This document shows positions 9,791 through 21,036 of a stretch of 64,000 nucleotides of DNA, in pieces. The notes beneath the pieces are model-generated. The model had not been told where the DNA came from. It did not search any database and saw nothing but the letters and a program-made list of their open reading frames with translations. The position numbers and the translations under genes were made by a program. How positions within the stretch are numbered: the first letter of the stretch is position 1; each line of letters starts with the position of its first letter. The stretch comes from Pseudoips prasinana (Eukaryota > Arthropoda > Insecta > Lepidoptera > Nolidae). The stretch spans positions 12,914,001-12,978,000 of the forward strand of contig OX621244.1 of NCBI GenBank assembly GCA_951640165.1. Direction: 5' to 3'.

Positions 9791-11446
9791 TTTAAATGTA
9801 CATGATATGATAGTGTTATGTTAATCATATGGGTAGCAAATACATCACTATAGAGGTATATTAGCATGTCGTCATGGCATAAGTATAGATGGTTTGAAAT
9901 GAATCAATGTTACCATCATTATTGTCTTAATTTCCCACTTACCTATATCCGGATTTACCCCGATTTTTTTGGTTCGTCAAAATAATTTTATGTATGTTTT
10001 TAGGGGGCTAAATACATAGCCAATTTTACAAACCTATATTTGACTCGCCGTGTTTGTCTGTAAGATCGAACGAGTATTTGAAAAATAACTCAAATTTAAG
10101 CTGAATTTTTGTAGAAAAAATTAAGTCTGGTGCCAGTTTTTAATTATTAATAATAAAAAAATTCGGCTCTCCCTATAACACTTATGCTTAGCAATCAACG
10201 AAGTCAATAGAAAATCTTACCAATCTCATTACACTCAAAGAGCTTATTAATCAAATATGGCACCGAAACACACACTTAATCAAGACATATTCAACCTATA
10301 ATCAAATTATAAACTGCTATCTCAATCAAACTCAAAACAAAACAGTATCTTAGTATTCAGTGAACGTTCTTAAACCCATTATCTTGTGACAAGTACGGCT
10401 GATCCATAGCTCCACGCAAAATTCACAAATTAGATTCGGTCGTACTCGTACTCTGTCAGAGTAATCAACATAGACTTGGATGCACATCTGTGTTACATTG
10501 CAAACGAACTGCATGAATGTTTAAATTTAAACCTTATGCATACGAAATAGAACACAAAGATATGCAAGCAAATTTTTGCATCGGCGTTAAAAGGATTATG
10601 GTTGCGACTGCGTGAGATATTCTGTAATATACTAAAGAGTAAGTATTAAACAGACGTATCTATGAGAACTTTTAAAAGAGGGGCTAAAGCTGTGTAGGTA
10701 CATTAGTTCCCATAATGAAATTCATTCAGCACTTGGGTATTTACATACCCTTGTTCTTGCCAGGCTCACAATGTATTACATAAACACTGTTTAAAAACAG
10801 TAATTAAAGCAACAATTTTTTTACATAGTCCGTCCGTGCGGTCTGTTTCGTCACATATATTTTTAATATCCTTAAATAAATAATAAATAGCAAGTTAATA
10901 AGCTATTACTGTACATTTGGCAATTGTATATTAAAATTAAAGAATTGAAAACAATGAGCAGTTGGCTAGCAAAAGGCATTCAACCAGTAGCTTAATTTAA
11001 GCGACTAATACCTGAGGGCACCCTTATGGGGTTCGGGCCACAGCTCAGGCGGCCGCTGAAGTAAAAAGATGGAATTCGAAATGGGGGTCAGATCACTTGC
11101 ACGGGATTACCGATCACGCGTTAAGGGGGCAGCGCGATCCTCATCCTTATAGACTGCATGAAAACTGCACCTAGTAATTACCAAACAAACAGAACAGAAC
11201 AAATTTTTCACATATCATCTATTAATGATATAATATGTATTCATTTTATATAATATGTTGGGCCATATTATTATCTGGTGCTGTTAATTTCAATATTATT
11301 TTGACGTTTTATATTTAATCTTTATTTCTTTACCTCTTTTTAAGTTCACTTGCTATTTAATAATCGTCACCTTACTGCATATTGTGTGAATTTGTTAATG
11401 AGAATGATGTGTACGCGTATATTTGGCATAAAATTAAGTATTAGTT
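9791..11446. other. Spacer, no gene seen
   Basis: AT-rich. A GC-richer patch at 11020-11165 (CACCCTTATGGGGTTCGGGC) looks like part of a dispersed repeat but has no second copy in the window. Confidence 0.5.
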
Positions 11447-11630
11447 CATGTCAGCCAAAGTACGTCCACTGCTGGACAAAAGCCATAATCGCACTTGGCA
11501 GACAGTCATAGTTCATAGAAAAACGCTGGTGCCCGTTCACTGGTAGATATTCCCTCAGAGGATTTCTACGCCCCCCACGGAACGAGACGGGGTAACGATA
11601 TTCTATGCCGTCACACACAGCGAAGTATTA
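11447..11630 (-). mobile_element. RTE-like LINE 3' fragment
   Basis: Minus-strand reading contains the TTTTGTCCAGCAGTGGACGT signature typical of moth RTE-like 3' ends, followed on the other side by a GC-richer block (CCCCCCACGGAACGAG). Non-coding. Confidence 0.5.
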
Positions 11631-12019
11631 GTTTAAGGTTAATTGTAACTTAAAATTAGAAGTTAGGCATTAACTACTGTGTGTTTAACTCTTCTGAATC
11701 AATGTGTTCTATGCCACTGCCACCGCATTAGAAACCAAACCCACATTAATCCTCTCATTGGTTCAAATGTATTAAATATCCTTTATAAAGGGTTGAATCT
11801 CGCCGAGTGTTTTGAATGCCCGCGACAAATGGGTTTGTGGTAGTTTTTGACACATTAATACGTTTATTTAGTATAACTGAAGTTTAATGCTTTGGTAAAT
11901 TGGATATTATTTCTGAGAAATTAAATTTACTTTATCATTTAGACTTATAAGTATGATTTCTACTAAGTATCGTATCATTGAGCTGGTAGCAGTCAACACT
12001 CATAATCTCGTCCTCATCG

Positions 12020-12245
12020 ACCGATAGAATTTTCATTATCATACTCACCTCTGACTTTTACACAGGGGTTGCGGAAGTATCGTACGTTCCCGTGACCCCC
12101 GGCGCAGGTGTGAGATGGAACACCGGGGTGATTTTTAGTCAGTGGTTTCTGACAGACCCCTCCGCCTCCCCCAAGGCGGAGGACATCCATGAAGGATATT
12201 CCACCCCGGGAAAAAAAGAAGGAGGCTTTCACTAGTTCACCGGGA
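12020..12245. repeat. GC-rich dispersed repeat fragment
   Basis: A GC-rich block (GTGACCCCCGGCGCAGGTGT; CCGCCTCCCCCAAGGCGGAG) unlike its AT-rich surroundings. It contains a small hairpin CCGCCT/AGGCGG. I recognise this as a frequent motif in moth intergenic DNA but cannot place it in a named family. Confidence 0.45.
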
Positions 12246-12469
12246 AATTTTCGTTGGACTAGCGGTACTTAACGTGTTTAAGCATAGATAATAGGGATAG
12301 TAATCCAATGAGCTATATTGGGATTTCACTGTTAAATTCCCAGTATTATACAGGAGTCTGAGGAGGCGTTGTTACACCCCTCTCCCACTCTCCGTTTGTC
12401 CTGTAGCTAACCTCTATCAAGTCGTGTTGGGAAGCCGTCCCATCAGATCATATTAGTAAGAGAATAGAG

Positions 12470-12610
12470 AGTGCACCTGTGTTACGCAGACACATGTGCA
12501 GTATAATATGTCCCGTTTTGATAGCTAATCAGGCTGAGGATATAATGAGACCGATCACCATGGCCGTAATTCAACCTGTGGGGTTATGGACTAAATACAA
12601 CATTTCCTCC
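12470..12610 (+). mobile_element. SINE-E 3' part
   Basis: The order GTGTTACGCAGACACATGTG, CAGTATAATATGTCCCG, CATGGCCGTAATTCAACC matches the 3' part of the SINE copies at 17790-18333 and 24100-24422. The tRNA-like head is missing or lies in the degraded sequence upstream. Confidence 0.55.
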
Positions 12611-12639
12611 TCGCACTCGTTTTCAGGTAGCCTCCAATT

Positions 12640-12730
12640 CATCATCATCATATTAGCCGAAAGACGTCCACTGCTGGACAAAGGCCTTCCCCAAAGATCT
12701 CCATAATTTCCGGTTTTGCGCTATTCGCAA
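12640..12730 (-). mobile_element. RTE-like LINE 3' end fragment
   Basis: Minus strand: CTTTGTCCAGCAGTGGACGT followed by CGGCTAATATGATGATGAT. Non-coding tail. Confidence 0.65.
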
Positions 12731-13490
12731 TCTATACAATTCCAATTACTGAACAAACTTTAACACTAGTTCTACTTTTAAAAATTAAAACACTTTAAAA
12801 TTCTTAATTTTTTTTTATAATATAAAATAATAGCTTTCTAGCTTTTTATTACCTATTAAAGATTTAAAAAATATATGTTTTAACAGACCGCATGGACGGC
12901 CTAATTTTTTTTTGTTTACTTTTGAACTGTATTTGACTTTGTTTAATGTAGTGCATTGTGAGCTTAACAAATACAAATGTATGTTAATACCCAATGCTGA
13001 ATAAATTTCATTATATTCAAATCTAGTTACTGTAAAATCACTCCACATCCACACTATGTATGTATGTACCTACTTTAATCCTCAATAATAAATAAAAATC
13101 AAGACCTATATATCGTTATATAAACAAACCTACATATAAACATCGTTTGATCTCGAAGTCGCTTTGCTCAATCAATAATAAACAGAACAAAAACTGTCCC
13201 AATCAGAAATGACAGAACGAGATTGTTATTAACGTCCAGTTTAATAACCCGGATCAGTGGGTCATTTGATTGGAATCGCGCTAAGTATCCGTGAAAACAA
13301 TGATATTTTAATTCGTTTTTCTATGAGTACGTTTAAAGCTTGCGCTATTAGGTCAAAACAAAGGATTATCGAAGCTGTTGTTGATGCAATGATAATCTTG
13401 TTGATATTTAATTATTTAACTTTAATTTAATTATGCGTAGTATAACGGTAAAGCACCCACCCTGTATTAGTAGAGTTTTCGATACGTTGC
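12731..13490. other. AT-rich spacer
   Basis: Nothing supportable; minus-strand open frame at 12815-13054 shows no family features. Confidence 0.55.
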
Positions 13491-13499
13491 TTTGATACT

Positions 13500-13660
13500 T
13501 TCGTTAGTTCGATACTTGATTTACGCTTCGCATTGCAAACAATGCTAAATTTGAATAGTTTGGGAGGAGGGAGATAAATGTTATAGTTAACATCTTTTAA
13601 ATAAAAGTGTGAACATATCATTTGGCCATGTGTTCTAGAATAAGAAGGGTGTTTGATATT
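13500..13660. repeat. Dispersed repeat related to 19550-19670
   Basis: CGCATTGCAAACAATGCTAAA followed about 100 bases later by CATTTGGCCATGTG parallels TGCATTGCAAATAATGCTA and GTCGGCCATATGTC at 19558-19660. Degenerate, non-coding. Confidence 0.45.
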
Positions 13661-13666
13661 TAGGTA

Positions 13667-13802
13667 CAGACGCCAGCGCATCCAGCTATCCCAATCTATC
13701 AAATTTCTTTTATAGATTTTCAACTTTATCACATAAGCATAATGTTCACTTTCTATTGGCGAAATTTGACAGATTGGGGTAGCGTGGTATGCTGGCGTCT
13801 GC
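13667..13802 (-). mobile_element. Short TIR element (MITE), copy 1
   Basis: About 135 bases with inverted ends beginning AGACGCCAGC on both strands and extending about 38 bases through the TACCCCAATCT block. The interior, read on the minus strand (AAAGTGAACATTATGC, GTGATAAAGTTG), matches the copy at 46517-46646 on the plus strand. The longer open frame over it is incidental. Confidence 0.75.
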
Positions 13803-13805
13803 ACA

Positions 13806-14480
13806 TCCCGAAAATTTTATCTACCGGTGTGCATCGTCCTTAACGGTTAAGATCTGGATTGGTAGAAGATGCAAGTTCCCTACCCACCAATAAATTATAC
13901 TGAGTATAGATTCATATTTTACATTTCGAAAAAAGCCGTAAGTTAAAGTATCTCGGTAAAAAATTCAAATTTTAAATTTCACTTTTTAAAAATTGGAATA
14001 TGTTCGTCTAGGAGCGTACAGCACTAATTGAGCATGGAACATAGTTAATGTGGTTCTAAACAGTGATGCTCTTCCTGACATAATTTATTTTAGTCTTAAT
14101 TTCCTCTTCCCTCAAAGAAGACAAATAGGTCAGCAGCCTGCTCTTACTTACTAAAAGCTATTTAAAGTCAGTTAAATGACCATTTCCTTACTTGACTAAG
14201 AACAGTCTTTAAATGATAAAAGGAAGTGATCATTTAACCGTTGGAATGATAAACAGACGCGTGTCTTTCATCTAACTAACTGTATAAGAAACGGTTTATT
14301 ATTAGAACCAGCAATAGGTTCTTATTGTTTCCTAATTTAAGGCGATCAATCACAGCACAGTACAAGCTTAGCTATTATGCCCACTTGAAGGCGATTTTTC
14401 GATATAATTATATTGTAAGGTAAATTGACCAGGTTCTTATAAAGATTCAGATTTGGCGGGTATTCTCAACTATATTAATG
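13806..14480. other. Spacer with imperfect hairpin
   Basis: No gene. GTTAAATGACCATTTCCTT at 14172 and AAGGAAGTGATCATTTAAC ending near 14241 form an imperfect inverted repeat. Confidence 0.5.
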
Positions 14481-14820
14481 ACTAGCAGGTGCCCGCAACT
14501 TCGTCCGCGACAATTTTGAATGATGGCCAATGTAACTATTTACTTTTAGCTTAATCTAAAAAATATAATTTTTAATACAACTTTAAGAAAACCTTACATA
14601 ACAATAACCTAACTAAGAAAGAAACTAAAGGCTACTGTTATTTTAAAAATAGGACCCGATATCATCAACCAAAGCAATTGTCCTTAAGTATAGCCAGTAA
14701 GTCCAATAAAGTAAAATAATAATCAACGACGCATTAATAACAAAGTTAACTCCCATTAGATTAGGTTGTGACCACGGCACTGATAGGTCTAATATCACAT
14801 TTTGTGAACAAAACCATAGC

Positions 14821-15068
14821 GCGATCTAAAACGATGATTATGCCATCTACTAACAAAAATATAAACATGTAAAGCGGTAAAATTAAGATGTGTGCATATT
14901 CTTTGGGTGAGATTTAGGCGATCATCTATTGAATCAGTTTTGGACTCCCTTTTATTTCAAGCATTTATTTATTATAACCGATATGCCAAATAAGTTCCGC
15001 GATCTGAACAAAATTGTGAACTTGTAGATCAGTAAAATTAAGATGATATTTTTTGGGTGCGATCATCT
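14821..15068 (+). repeat. Tandem units of about 178 bp
   Basis: Unit 1 starts GCGATCTAAAACG at 14821, unit 2 GCGATCTGAACAAAATTG at 14999. Both continue through GTAAAATTAAGATG, TTTGGGTG and GCGATCATC. Unit 2 is interrupted at 15069 by a TIR element and resumes at 15305. Confidence 0.7.
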
Positions 15069-15300
15069 CGACACCAACAATTTATACTACGCTAACTCGA
15101 ATTTTAGGTAAATTCATTTTTTATCCCAATTTGATTAAAATGTCGTTTTTAATTTGTTATAGGTATAAATTACACAAATAAAGAAGTTATAAAAATTATA
15201 AAACGTCTTTACTTAGACGACGACTACGACATTTTAAGCAACTTGGCCTAAAAAAATCGAATATATCTAAAATTCAAGTTGGTGTAAATTGTTGGTGTCG
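15069..15300. mobile_element. 232-bp TIR element with 4-bp ATCT target duplication
   Basis: Left end CGACACCAACAATTTA and the exact reverse complement at the right end; similarity of the arms extends to about 36 bases (to GAATTTTAG). ATCT occurs on both sides (15065-15068 and 15301-15304). The uninterrupted paralogous unit at 14919-14940 reads GCGATCATCTATTGAATCAG, as predicted for the empty site. No coding capacity. Confidence 0.85.
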
Positions 15301-15447
15301 ATCTATTGAATCAGTTTTGGATTACCTTTTTGTAACAACAAATTATTCCCTGAATTTTGGTATAAAACATGCATTGCTTTATTTTTAACTGAAAAACTAA
15401 CTACCAATGTTCATACGTTTAACTCCAATAAGAAAAAACAGATTTTT

Positions 15448-16320
15448 CATACAAACTTACATTACATACATTTGTCCCCCTTAGGGGTGGAATTCTCGAA
15501 AATCCTGAAATATATATTTTTAATTTTTAACTGAAATGCTAAATACCAATTTTTATGCGTATAAGTTAAAACTTGTAAAAAATTGTTCATACAAACTTAC
15601 ATCTCCAATTAGTAATTTTGATTGGTGTAATTTTCAAAAATCCCGATATATATATTTTTTAATTTTTAACTGCAAGGCTAAATGCCAAACCTTTAACACA
15701 AAAAATTACGGATTTTTATAAAATCTTTCATCCCTTATTTTATTCCCTTAGATGTGGTATTTTCAAAAACCCTTCTTTAGTGGATGCCTACGTCATAAAA
15801 GGTTCCTACTGTCGAAATTTCAAGTCTCTAACTCCAGCTGTTTAGTCTGTGCGTTGATATGTCAGTCAGTCAGTATAAACTTACATCCCCTATTTTACGC
15901 CTTTTGGGGGTGGAATTTCCAAAAATCCTGAAATAAATATTTTATATTTTTTATCGGAAAGGCCAAGTATTCATTTTCATGCGTTTAACTTCAAAAATAT
16001 CGCATTTTTCATACAAACTTACATCCTCTATTATATGCCCTACGGAGTTGAATTTTCAAAAATCCTGAAATTTATATTTTTTATTTTTAACTAAAAGGCC
16101 AAATATTAATTTCCATGCGTTTAACTTAAAAATTGACATATTTTTTCATACAAACTTACATCCCCATTTTTCGCCCTCGGGGGTAAAATTTCCAAAAATC
16201 CTGAAACACGTATTTTTTTATTGTTAACTGGAAGGCCAAATACCAATTTTCACGCCTTAACTTCAAAAACGGCAAAGTTTCACCCCCGTTTTACCCTTTT
16301 AGAGCTTGAATTTCGAAAAA
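15448..16320 (+). repeat. Tandem array of about 137-140 bp units
   Basis: The marker CATACAAACTTACAT recurs at 15448, 15588, 16010 and 16147, with degenerate forms near 15717, 15875 and 16280. Each unit also carries AAATCCTGAAA and a block TTTTTAACTGAAA followed by GCCAAATACCAATTTTCATG. Confidence 0.75.
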
Positions 16321-16453
16321 TCCTTCCTTATTCCTTGTCTACATTATAAAGAAAACATTTGTGCAAAATTTCAGCTTTCTAGGCCCAAGGGTTTGGGCTG
16401 GGCGTTGATGAGTCAGTCAATCAGTCAGGACTTCTCTTTTTATTTATATAGAT

Positions 16454-17789
16454 GACGCCACGCCGTCGAGATTAATATCTGTCTCTTTTTATAGTTATTA
16501 TAGATTTAAGAAATGTATTATTATTTATTATTAACTCTTATTAAAATTAGGAAAGTTAACGGATTGAACAAAAATGCATTGTGTGGTTTTATGAAACCAC
16601 GATGCAAGTGAAACTTTGTCTCATACGGCGTAAATTAATTCATTGACGAATACTTTCGCATGATTGTTACTAACCAGTTTATTTATCTTACTAGTTGTAT
16701 CGTTGTCCATCACGATCAAGTGAATAACAACATTTATATCAATACACTGAACAAAACACAAATACCGTGAAACGAAATGAGAAATGAGTAAGAATGTAAA
16801 TGTTACACGGTGAGCTGATGCGATCCACGGACGACATGCGATAGACGGCCGAGGTAAAAAGCTTCAGTTTAATACAAATAGTTAATTTCTACGAAACCGC
16901 ACGGAGTTTCACCTTTTCAATAAAGTCAAAGACGCTTAAACAACGCATACACCGAACAGGTAAACGCGTATTTGAACTAAAACTATAGCATTACTTACAG
17001 CTGAAAAAATACGTCGCCGATATTTTTATTCTAATATTTATCACAAGTACCCACATATAAAGATCGATATATCAAGATGTAGGTATCTTGAATAATTCAT
17101 CGCATCATTATTATATCATTAGCAACCATGATCGTTTTGCCCCCTACAACGACATTACTCTGTTGGAAGCCATAATCTTAACTAGATAAGGGATATTTTT
17201 AGGGCTGCGTACTAAATTCTAAAATAATGGGTATGGCTGAATGTGTTCCAAACACATTTCTCCGTTTCCACCAAATTCGGCAACACTAATTAAACAGTAG
17301 AAAAGTCGTGTAAAAGATTTGCATTAAGTACTTTTCGCCTATCAATCACAACGATATAGGTATGTATCGTTGCAACTGCTTACTTCAGCGATTTGACAAG
17401 CTTATATAGGTAAGTTCTTTTTACTATAATTTCCTTTTATTATTTTAGTTTAATAGTTTCTTTGTGTGTCTTGTTGTCCTAGAGGACACAGAGGCATTAC
17501 TAGCAAATAGCGAGTGAACAAAAATGACATCAACACAAACACAACACACCACATTATACACGAGCAATCCACTATTTGAACTTTATTTTTATTTAATTTT
17601 TTGATGCTTTTATTATTTATTTTTAAGAAATATATATATTGTAACTTGTAAGCACGCAAACATAAAATTGATATGGAAGAGTGGGGTCTCATAATACACA
17701 CATTGTCTGCCTAAAACGAGACTCCATACTAATTCATTTATTTATGTAATTCGTCGTTTGTGATAATAAACTATTTTGATTTTGATTTT
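16454..17789. other. AT-rich spacer, no gene seen
   Basis: No recognised repeat. A small hairpin GTGGTTTTATGAAACCAC lies at about 16582. Confidence 0.5.
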
Positions 17790-18335
17790 TTGAGTGATAG
17801 CGTGTTCAACCGCGTATAATGAGGTACTGGGTTCAGATACCGGGTCGGAACTAGTCCCACCCTCATACCCACTATTGCAACTCCTGTAAGCCAGGATCAA
17901 CAGTGGCACACAATGAAATGACACTGAGCGGTGAAGCTCAGGCATGTCCCGGGGAATCGCTTTAACTGTCTTGGATCCTGCAACGAATTTAATCAGAAAG
18001 AAAAAAAAGGGGGAGTTAGAAAATGAACACATACCGGGTCGGGCCATAAAATTATTTTGTGATTTTTCCCGTTAAATAAATGCTAAGTACCAGCCCGAAG
18101 TCGGGGAGTTAGCGGTATAACACTCCCGTGCTTCGGGGAAAATGTAAAGCTCTCTCGGTCTTGTATCTGACCTTTTTCCGGTTGTGTCGCTAGTCGTACC
18201 ATCGGAAGAAGGGAGTGATGGAATATAAAGTGACCCTGTGTTTGCGCACACCCTTGTGCACTATAATGTCCCGCGCAGATGGCAGGTTTCTATTGAGAAA
18301 GGCCGCCGTGGCTGAAGTTCGGCTAGAACATTATT
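17790..18335 (+). mobile_element. SINE-E copy with internal insertion
   Basis: tRNA-derived SINE: head with GATAGCGTGTTCAACCGC and B-box-like GGGTTCAGATACC, body with GTGTCGCTAGTCGTACCATC, GTGTTTGCGCACACC, CAGATGGCAGGTTTC and GGCCGCCGTGGC, matching the copy at 24100-24422. Positions 17849-18030 are an insertion absent from that copy. Confidence 0.75.
17849..18030. mobile_element. 182-bp insertion flanked by 12-bp direct repeats
   Basis: ATACCGGGTCGG occurs exactly at 17837-17848 and 18031-18042, on either side of sequence that has no counterpart in the related SINE at 24100. The insert has an A8 run near its right end followed by a G run. A 12-bp variable-length duplication fits target-primed (LINE-driven) insertion. 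The insert family is not recognised. Confidence 0.7.
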
Positions 18336-18338
18336 TAT

Positions 18339-18529
18339 TACTAGCAATGCACCGCGGCTTTACCCGCGTTAAATTTTATAAATTATAGCCTATGTGTTAA
18401 TCCAGGGTGTCAGCTAACTCCTTACCAAATTTTATATAATCGCTCCAGCCATTTCGACGTGAATAAGTAACAAACATACACACTCACACAGTCACAAACT
18501 TTCGCATTTATATTATAAGTGTGATTATT
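18339..18529 (+). repeat. Repeat B copy 1 (ACCGCGG head)
   Basis: ACTAGCAATGCACCGCGGCT, then AATCCAGGGTGTCAGCTAAC, TCGCTCCAGCC, AGTAACAAACATACACACTC and the 3' end ACTTTCGCATTTATATTA. Same layout as 33342-33536. Confidence 0.75.
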
Positions 18530-19360
18530 ACAATAGTTTATATCCAAAATAAAGCAGAATTATACATCTCAGCAATGTTATTTATTGGGTTTACATTTAG
18601 ACTTAAGTTTGTCTGAACGCAAAGTACACGTTGAAGTTGATTGTTTTACGGGGAATGATATACACCAGACATATTAGAAAACCCGTTGAACTCGATCAAA
18701 TGAAACAAGGGAGTTTTCAAACGATTCCACTCTCAACAAGATATTTTATATCCTTTGATCTAAAGACCTTTTCGCTGACCGCAATAAATGCCTCACTAAA
18801 AAGATAAAAGTTAGATTCCTTTGTGTCGGAACTCGGTCAAGTGAGTTGAAATGTAATGAAAATCTTTAGGTGCGCTAGGGAAATTTATTTCTGCCAATAA
18901 GCTCAGTGTAGTTCTGTGAATCTAAAGCAGTTCGATAAATCTTTTTTTGTTTACAGTACATTCATTTGTTTGTGGAAGTGGGAAGCGCATGATGAGATTG
19001 GAAACACCGTTAGTGTAATTAGTGTTTGCGGATATGCGGGAATTTTCGAATCTCTATATTTCCGAAGATTTGTACGAATATTATATATTTTATACACGTG
19101 TTTAATTGAGAACACTAAGGCTGCCACCCAAGATTTCTTGCTGAGTTTTTGGTGTATTTACAAACCTAGGAAAACAGTTCAAGTCCGGTTGGGAAAGGTA
19201 ACTGACACAAACGGGAAGAGATAAGGTTTTACAGAGTATCTCTCCTTTAAGTTGCGATACATACTCGTACCTATACATGTTACTTATTGGTTGATCGTTT
19301 GTTACTTCCTAGGGTTGTACTGTACAACATCAAGATAGTTGGATTTTTAAAATGAACTTT
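18530..19360. other. Spacer, no gene seen
   Basis: The plus-strand open frame 18916-19224 has no recognisable family features and no splice-compatible neighbours. Confidence 0.5.
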
Positions 19361-19362
19361 AT

Positions 19363-19513
19363 AAATTATAGTTTAACTGTTATTCAAATATATAAGCTAT
19401 ATTACTACAAAGTTTAATCAAAATCCGTTCGGTAATTTTGCGCAAAAGAGTAACAAACATCCATACATCCATACTCACAAACTTTCGCATTTATAATATT
19501 AGTAGAATTATAC
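19363..19513 (+). repeat. Repeat B copy 2, 5' truncated
   Basis: AAAGTTTAATCAAAATCCGT, AAGAGTAACAAACATCCATA and ACTTTCGCATTTATAATATT are the 3' half of repeat B. Confidence 0.65.
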
Positions 19514-19549
19514 ATGAAATTATAAAAGAAAGAATTGACTTTAAATTCA

Positions 19550-19800
19550 CGCTTTGCATTGCAAATAATGCTATAAAGCTAAACATTGATATTTGATTTC
19601 AAACTTTGGAAGATATGATCTTTCAAATGGAACTTTGATAATATCAGTCGGCCATATGTCTAAAAACCAAGCCGATGGATATCACCTATATCCTCCGCAA
19701 GATAATCCTAAATTTGATCTGCCTTTGTGTATCGTTCGTAGAATAGCAATAGGGCCCCTACCCCAGAATATAAGATAATATGGGAATAGATGTATATGAT
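19550..19800. repeat. Dispersed repeat related to 13500-13660
   Basis: Shares TGCATTGCAAA-AATGCTA and GGCCATRTG blocks in the same order. Function unknown; non-coding. Confidence 0.4.
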
Positions 19801-19905
19801 ATAATAGATGCAGATATAACAATCCCCTTTGTGTTACTCCATGTCAAGATGAAGTTACCGCTATACATTGCTGGTACATTGGTTTAGTAATGAAATATAA
19901 TAATT

Positions 19906-20035
19906 TCCTGAGATTTCATTCACACACAGCCATCTGATCCCAAACTTAGTAGAGCTTGTACTACGGAAACCAGATAACTGATATATTTCATATACTACTT
20001 TTCTTTTGTAAATACATACTTATATAGATACTTAT
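19906..20035 (-). mobile_element. SINE-A copy 2, truncated
   Basis: CATCTGATCCCAAACTTAGT, ACGGAAACCAGATAACTG and TACATACTTATATAGATA are the 3' half of SINE-A in reverse. The tRNA-like head is missing; repeat B with a foldback end follows. Confidence 0.7.
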
Positions 20036-20043
20036 ACTAAATT

Positions 20044-20322
20044 TATCACACTAATACTATAAAGGCGAAAATTTGTGAGTGTGTGAGTACCTTCACACAC
20101 ATACACTCCCAAACTTTCGCCTTTATAGTATTAGTGTGGTAAATTGCGTGAGGAATTAACAAACATACACATGTTTATTACTTCCTCACGTAAAAACTAC
20201 AGAACGGATTTTGATGAAACTTTGTAGTAAAATAGGTTATACATATATCCGAATAACAAATAAGCTATAACTTATATAGTTTAACTCAGGTAAAACCGCG
20301 GGGCACACCTAGTATATTATAT
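20044..20322 (-). repeat. Repeat B copy 3 with foldback 3' end
   Basis: Minus strand. The body (AACGGATTTTGATGAAACTT, TAAAACCGCGGGGCACACCT read on plus) is a repeat B relative. Its end is present twice in opposite orientation: TATCACACTAATACTATAAA at 20044 and its complement near 20122-20143, giving a hairpin with arms of about 45 bases. Confidence 0.7.
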
Positions 20323-20475
20323 AGATTAAAAATTAGAGAAAAACGTATGACCATTTATTTTAACATGACGTTTTAAGTTTGCGTAAAAGGATTTTACAGC
20401 GTTTTAGCTTCTTTCTGAGTATTATGACCATCTTACTGCGATATATCTGCGGCATATCCCCGCAAGATGATTCAT

Positions 20476-20494
20476 GGGGGGGGGGGGGGGGGGG
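20476..20494. repeat. G19 homopolymer
   Basis: Nineteen consecutive G on the plus strand, joined directly to CATATGTCCAGCAGTGGACT. Confidence 0.9.
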
Positions 20495-20535
20495 CATATG
20501 TCCAGCAGTGGACTTCTAACAGCTGTTTATGATGA
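20495..20535 (+). mobile_element. RTE-like 3' end fragment
   Basis: ATGTCCAGCAGTGGACTTCT then GCTGTTTATGATGA resembles the RTE-like tail. Very short. Confidence 0.45.
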
Positions 20536-21036
20536 AACGGAGCTTTGCTCAAGTCCCGATTATGGGTTTTAGGAACGGGTCCTGTTTACATCTGGCTTTA
20601 CTCAGTCCAAAAGATTGCCGGATTGAAGGCTGAGATTTGGTATATCCAATACTTAACCTTCATATAGACTGTATTAGTTGACCTAGCAGTAGCATGTTCG
20701 ATTACATTTAAGGTCGCGCATTTGGATCGCGTAAAAAAAACTTGTGTGTACTTATGTACACGCGTTAGAAGTTATACTTCTTAATATACAACTTGAACAT
20801 AGTTATCAATTTTCATACCACCTAGAACTAACTTCATGCTGTTAAATTTTTTGGTGTCGGTGTGCGCGCGCATCGTAAAAATTGACTCTCATCATTTTTC
20901 TCCATCGCGCCAAAAGAAGTATAACTTCAAAAAGTGTTAATGGGATTTCTGTCACGAACTACACCCAGGAGCATTGAGGAGCCTGAAAGTTGGCGGTTTA
21001 TGTCTAAAAAGCTTTCAGCTGATCCCTCCTCAGTTA

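Larger units (their letters stand above)
14481..16453 (+). repeat. Composite interspersed repeat with internal tandem arrays
   Basis: Starts ACTAGCAGGTGCCCGCAACT (14481) and ends with AGTCAGTCAATCAGTCAGGA followed by TTTATATAGAT (16453), the head and tail of a common moth repeat type. Inside are two tandem units of about 178 bases (14821 and 14999), a 232-bp TIR element, and a tandem array with about 137-140 bp spacing (15448 to about 16320). The tail module with GTCAGTCAGTCAG occurs twice (near 15855 and 16415), so the structure has been internally duplicated. Non-coding. Confidence 0.7.

Noticed and set aside
14481..16453. CRISPR-like array of regularly spaced repeats
   Set aside because: Eukaryotic dispersed repeat; units are degenerate and the whole 137-bp unit repeats, not short repeats with unique spacers.
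18916..19224. 102-residue open frame
   Set aside because: No conserved motif; composition like the spacer around it.
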